A stretch of DNA of 64,000 nucleotides, from positions 92,001 to 156,000 of the forward strand of contig NZ_JAMCOS010000001.1 of NCBI RefSeq assembly GCF_028069655.1. The letters run 5' to 3'. A model generated the notes under the pieces. That model saw only the letters and a program-made list of their open reading frames with translations. It ran no database searches and had not been told where the DNA came from. This stretch comes from Acidovorax sp. NCPPB 4044. Its GTDB lineage: Bacteria > Pseudomonadota > Gammaproteobacteria > Burkholderiales > Burkholderiaceae_C. Both the position numbers and the translations under genes were made by a program. This document shows positions 61,066 through 64,000 of the stretch, piece after piece; position 1 is the first letter of the stretch; the number at the start of each line of letters is the position of its first letter.

Positions 61066-61494
61066 GTGTTTCAAGGGGCGTCATCGCTGAGTCTGGATGC
61101 AAAGGGGAGGCTTTCGGTGCCCACCCGGCATCGTGACGTCCTCAGCGCCACGGCCGGCGGCCAGCTCACCATCACCAAACACCCGCACGGCTGCCTCATG
61201 GTCTTTCCCCGCCCCGAATGGGAGAAGTTCCGCGAGCGCATCGCCGAGCTGCCGATGTCCGCCCAATGGTGGAAGCGGATCTTCCTCGGCAACGCCCAGG
61301 ACGTCGACATGGACGGCACCGGCCGCGTGCTCGTGGCGCCCGAGCTGCGCCAGGCCGCCGGCATCTCCAAGGACACCATGCTGCTGGGCATGGGCCACCA
61401 TTTCGAACTCTGGGACAAGGCCACCTACGAGGCCCAGGAAGCCCAGGCCATGCAGGGCGAGATGCCCGAAGCCTTCAAGGACTTTTCTTTCTGA
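61066..61494 (+). CDS. mraZ: Transcriptional regulator MraZ
   Basis: A 142-residue SpoVT/AbrB-fold regulator, first gene of the dcw (division and cell wall) cluster. It has the two D-x3-R motifs (DAKGRLSVP and [12 protein letters not shown]). The start is GTG at 61066, giving [15 protein letters not shown]. It represses its own operon; four 10-bp repeats upstream are likely its sites. rsmH begins 5 bases after its stop. Confidence 0.96.
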   Translation: MFQGASSLSLDAKGRLSVPTRHRDVLSATAGGQLTITKHPHGCLMVFPRPEWEKFRERIAELPMSAQWWKRIFLGNAQDVDMDGTGRVLVAPELRQAAGISKDTMLLGMGHHFELWDKATYEAQEAQAMQGEMPEAFKDFSF

Positions 61495-61499
61495 AGGCC

Positions 61500-62438
61500 A
61501 TGGAAGACACCACATCGCTGCTTCGGCACACCACCGTCCTGCTGGACGAAGCGGTCGACGCCCTGCTGGGGGGCGCCGGCCCGTCGCCGGCCGGCACCTG
61601 GGTGGATGCGACCTTCGGCCGGGGCGGGCACTCCCGGCGGATCCTGGAGAGGCTGGGGCCGCAGGGCCGCCTCGTGGCGTTCGACAAGGACCCCGAGGCC
61701 ATCCAGGAAGCAGCGCGCATCACCGATGCGCGCTTTTCCATTCGGCACGAGGGCTTTCGCCATCTGACCGACCTGCCGGCCGCCAGCGCCGCCGGCATCC
61801 TGATGGACCTAGGCGTGAGTTCGCCGCAGATCGACAGCCCCGGGCGGGGCTTCAGTTTCCGTTTCGACGGCCCCCTCGACATGCGCATGGACACCACGCG
61901 CGGCGAAAGCGTGGCCGACTGGCTGGCCTCGGCCGACGTGGGGCAGATTGCGGAGGTGATTCGTGAATACGGTGAAGAACGGTTTGCTGGCCCCATTGCA
62001 AAGGCGATTGTTGCTTGGCGCACGGAACGCGGCCCGCTCCGCACCACCGCCGAGCTGGCCCAGCTCGTGGCTGGCGCGGTCAAGACCCGCGAGGCTGGCC
62101 AGAACCCCGCGACACGGACCTTTCAAGCTCTTCGGATTTTCATCAACGCTGAACTGGAAGAGCTGCAGGTAGCGCTGGAAGCCAGCCTGCGTGTGCTCGC
62201 TCCGGGCGGGCGGCTGGTGGTCATCAGCTTCCATTCGCTGGAAGACCGCATCGCCAAGCAATTCATCGCGCAGCACTCCAAGGAGGTCTATGACCGCCGT
62301 GCGCCGTTCGCCGCGCCGCAGCCGATGCGCTTGAAAGCCCTGGAGCGCATCAAGCCCGGTGCCGCCGAAGTGGAGGCCAATCCGCGTGCGCGCAGCGCCG
62401 TGATGCGCGTGGCCGAACGCACCGAGGTGGCGGCATGA
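61500..62438 (+). CDS. rsmH: 16S rRNA m4C1402 methyltransferase
   Basis: A 312-residue SAM-dependent enzyme that methylates N4 of C1402 in 16S rRNA. SAM motif I is [16 protein letters not shown], and [30 protein letters not shown] is characteristic. [21 protein letters not shown] and [15 protein letters not shown] follow. It starts 5 bases after mraZ. ATG at 61500. Confidence 0.97.
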   Translation: MEDTTSLLRHTTVLLDEAVDALLGGAGPSPAGTWVDATFGRGGHSRRILERLGPQGRLVAFDKDPEAIQEAARITDARFSIRHEGFRHLTDLPAASAAGILMDLGVSSPQIDSPGRGFSFRFDGPLDMRMDTTRGESVADWLASADVGQIAEVIREYGEERFAGPIAKAIVAWRTERGPLRTTAELAQLVAGAVKTREAGQNPATRTFQALRIFINAELEELQVALEASLRVLAPGGRLVVISFHSLEDRIAKQFIAQHSKEVYDRRAPFAAPQPMRLKALERIKPGAAEVEANPRARSAVMRVAERTEVAA

Positions 62439-62496
62439 GCTCGGCCTTCTTCCGGGCGGGCCCGGTGGCGCGGCGTGCCGCAGTGGGGCAGCGGCC

Positions 62497-62835
62497 ATGA
62501 CCCGGCTGAGCCTCGTCCTGCTGCTGGCCGTGCTGGCCAGCGCGCTCTACCTCGTGCACACGCAATACGAGTCGCGCCGCCTCTTCACCGAGCTGGACCG
62601 CGCCATCGCCGAGTCCCGCCGCCTGGAAACGGAACACCAGCGCCTGCAGGTCGAGAAGCGCGCACAGGCCACGCCGCTGCGCGTGGAAAAGCTCGCGCGA
62701 GACCGGCTGCACATGCGCACGGCCACGCCTGCGATCACGCAGTACGTCGCCGATGACGGCACGCCCGTCGTAACGGCTGCCGCGCCCATGGCGGGCGCCT
62801 CCGTGAGCGCCGCCTCTCCGGGAGCGCGCCGATGA
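62497..62835 (+). CDS. ftsL: Cell division protein FtsL
   Basis: A 112-residue bitopic membrane protein. One membrane segment (LVLLLAVLASALYLV, about residues 6-21) is followed by a periplasmic leucine-zipper-like coiled coil (TELDRAIAESRRLETEHQRLQVEKRAQ) and a variable Ala/Ser-rich tail. It partners FtsB and FtsQ to activate septal peptidoglycan synthesis. The stop overlaps the ftsI start by 4 bases. Confidence 0.93.
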   Translation: MTRLSLVLLLAVLASALYLVHTQYESRRLFTELDRAIAESRRLETEHQRLQVEKRAQATPLRVEKLARDRLHMRTATPAITQYVADDGTPVVTAAAPMAGASVSAASPGARR

Positions 62836-64000
62836 GCCGCAGCGTTCTCTACACCTCCAGCCCGTTGCTCGCGAGCAAGACGCCCGTGTGGCGCAGCAAG
62901 TTCATCGTCGCCATGGTGGCGCTGGGCTTCCTGGCCCTGGGTGGGCGCGCGGCCTATGTGCAGGTGTTCGGCAACGCGTTCTTCCAGCGGCAGGGCGAAG
63001 TGCGTTTCGCCCGAACGCTCGAACTGCCTGCGAACCGCGGACGCATCGTGGACCGCAATGGCCTGATCCTGGCCTCCAGCGTGCCGGCCGCAAGCATCTG
63101 GGCCATTCCCGAGGACGTGGAGCAGGACAAGCCGGAAGTGCGCGCCAAGCTGCAGGAACTGGCCAGGCTGCTGGAGATGCCGCTGCCGGCGCTGCAGTCG
63201 CGCCTGGCGGACGAAGACAAGACTTTCGTCTGGATCAAGCGCCAGCTCGATTGGGAGCTGGGGCAGAAGATCGCCGCGCTGGACATCAAGGGCATCTACC
63301 AGCGCAAGGAATACAAGCGCCAATACCCCGAGGGCGAATCCGCCGCGCACGTGGTGGGGTTCACCAACGTGGAGGACCATGGGCAGGAAGGCGTGGAGCT
63401 CGCCTTCGACAAGGACCTCGCCGGCAAGGCGGGGTCGCGCCGCGTCATCAAGGACCGGCTCGGCCGCGTCGTGGAAGGCGTAGGGGCCGAGGTGCCGCCC
63501 GTGGACGGCAAGGACATGCAGCTCTCGATCGACAGCAAGGTGCAGTTCTTCGCCTACCAGAAGCTGCGCGACCAGGTCGCTCTGCACAAGGCCAAGGCCG
63601 GCAGCGTGGTGGTGATCGATGCGCACACGGGCGAGTTGCTGGCGCTCGCCAACTACCCGAGCTATGTGCCCGACAAGCGGCAGAACCTGACCGGCGAGCA
63701 GTTGCGCAACCGCGCCATCACGGACGTGTTCGAGCCCGGCTCCACGATGAAGCCCTTCACCATCGGGCTCGCGCTGGAGTCCGGCCGCGTGAAGCCCGAG
63801 ACCATCATCGACACCAATCCCGGCCGCGTCACCGTGACCGGTTCCACCATTTCCGACACCAGCAACCATGGGGTGCTCACGGTGGAAGGCGTGATCCAGA
63901 AGTCGAGCAACGTGGGCACGACCAAGATCGCCATGCAGATGCCTGCCCGGGAGATGTGGGAGACCTTCTCGGCTGCGGGCTTCGGCCAGAAGCCGCAGAT
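62832..64000 (+). CDS. ftsI: Peptidoglycan transpeptidase FtsI (PBP3), truncated at window edge
   Basis: The first 389 codons; the gene continues past 64000. An N-terminal membrane segment (about residues 24-44) is followed by the pedestal/dimer domain (ELPANRGRIVDRNG) and the transpeptidase domain with the catalytic Ser 304 in PGSTMKPF and SSN (KSSNVGT). The KTG motif lies off the window. It overlaps ftsL by 4 bases and should extend into the rest of the dcw cluster. Confidence 0.96.
   Translation, partial: MSRSVLYTSSPLLASKTPVWRSKFIVAMVALGFLALGGRAAYVQVFGNAFFQRQGEVRFARTLELPANRGRIVDRNGLILASSVPAASIWAIPEDVEQDKPEVRAKLQELARLLEMPLPALQSRLADEDKTFVWIKRQLDWELGQKIAALDIKGIYQRKEYKRQYPEGESAAHVVGFTNVEDHGQEGVELAFDKDLAGKAGSRRVIKDRLGRVVEGVGAEVPPVDGKDMQLSIDSKVQFFAYQKLRDQVALHKAKAGSVVVIDAHTGELLALANYPSYVPDKRQNLTGEQLRNRAITDVFEPGSTMKPFTIGLALESGRVKPETIIDTNPGRVTVTGSTISDTSNHGVLTVEGVIQKSSNVGTTKIAMQMPAREMWETFSAAGFGQKPQ

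Noticed and set aside
1..64000. CRISPR array, prophage, insertion sequence or integron
   Set aside because: No regularly spaced repeats, transposase, integrase (other than XerC) or phage structural gene was seen. The dispersed repeat copies are kilobases apart and vary.

Overview
The window is high-GC DNA from a beta-proteobacterium, most likely a Comamonadaceae member of the Acidovorax type. The basis is inference from protein character, many orphan Bug-type receptors, the pairing of hslVU with a mraZ-rsmH-ftsL-ftsI division cluster, and a family of small AT-rich palindromic repeats in an otherwise very GC-rich sequence. It is ordinary chromosome: no insertion sequence, phage, CRISPR array or origin was seen.

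Layout. 0-4.5 kb: an outer-membrane efflux lipoprotein and the start of an ABC permease, divergent from an OmpR-type two-component pair, then a small lipoprotein. 4.6-7.6 kb: pyrC, a DUF3025 gene and htpX. 7.7-17.5 kb: a LysR regulator divergent from a catabolic operon (bifunctional enoyl-CoA hydratase/3-hydroxyacyl-CoA dehydrogenase, two acyl-CoA dehydrogenases, CoA-transferase, class II aldolase, two Bug receptors). 17.5-25 kb: a chemoreceptor with a clear sigma-28 promoter, a YXWGXW lipoprotein, an FAD dehydrogenase, and an envelope cluster (endonuclease-like protein, cardiolipin synthase, YbhN-like membrane protein). 25.2-26.1 kb: cysK.

26.2-33.2 kb is the most interesting region, an RNA-repair locus. 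RtcR (CARF plus sigma-54 AAA+ activator) is divergent from an operon reading slipin, unknown 283-residue protein, RtcB ligase, RtcA cyclase. A -24/-12 sigma-54 promoter lies in the divergent region. Its transcript would begin with a long structured leader carrying two tandem tRNA-like elements, one with a near-complete cloverleaf and an enlarged anticodon loop. No Ro60/Rsr gene is present.

33.3-48.7 kb is mixed accessory and housekeeping content: a TetR regulator, a chemoreceptor ending in a CheR/CheB-docking pentapeptide, an HxlR regulator divergent from DoxX-like and NAD(P)-binding genes, rnpB (RNase P RNA), an M48 protease with a YjgN-like protein, a pseudouridine-synthase homologue lacking its catalytic Asp, a NUDIX-metallo-beta-lactamase fusion, a MarR-controlled flavin monooxygenase, a Bug receptor, chrA and a GST. 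48.9-64 kb is core: dapF-DUF484-xerC, a third chemoreceptor, an RlmI-type methyltransferase, a CobW GTPase, dksA (zinc-finger cysteines lost), a STAS-type protein, hslVU, and mraZ-rsmH-ftsL-ftsI, with ftsI running off the window.

A dispersed repeat of about 46 bp occurs five times plus one degenerate copy. One copy lies in frame inside dapF and adds residues to the enzyme. Another supplies the last residues and stop codon of the YbhN-like gene.
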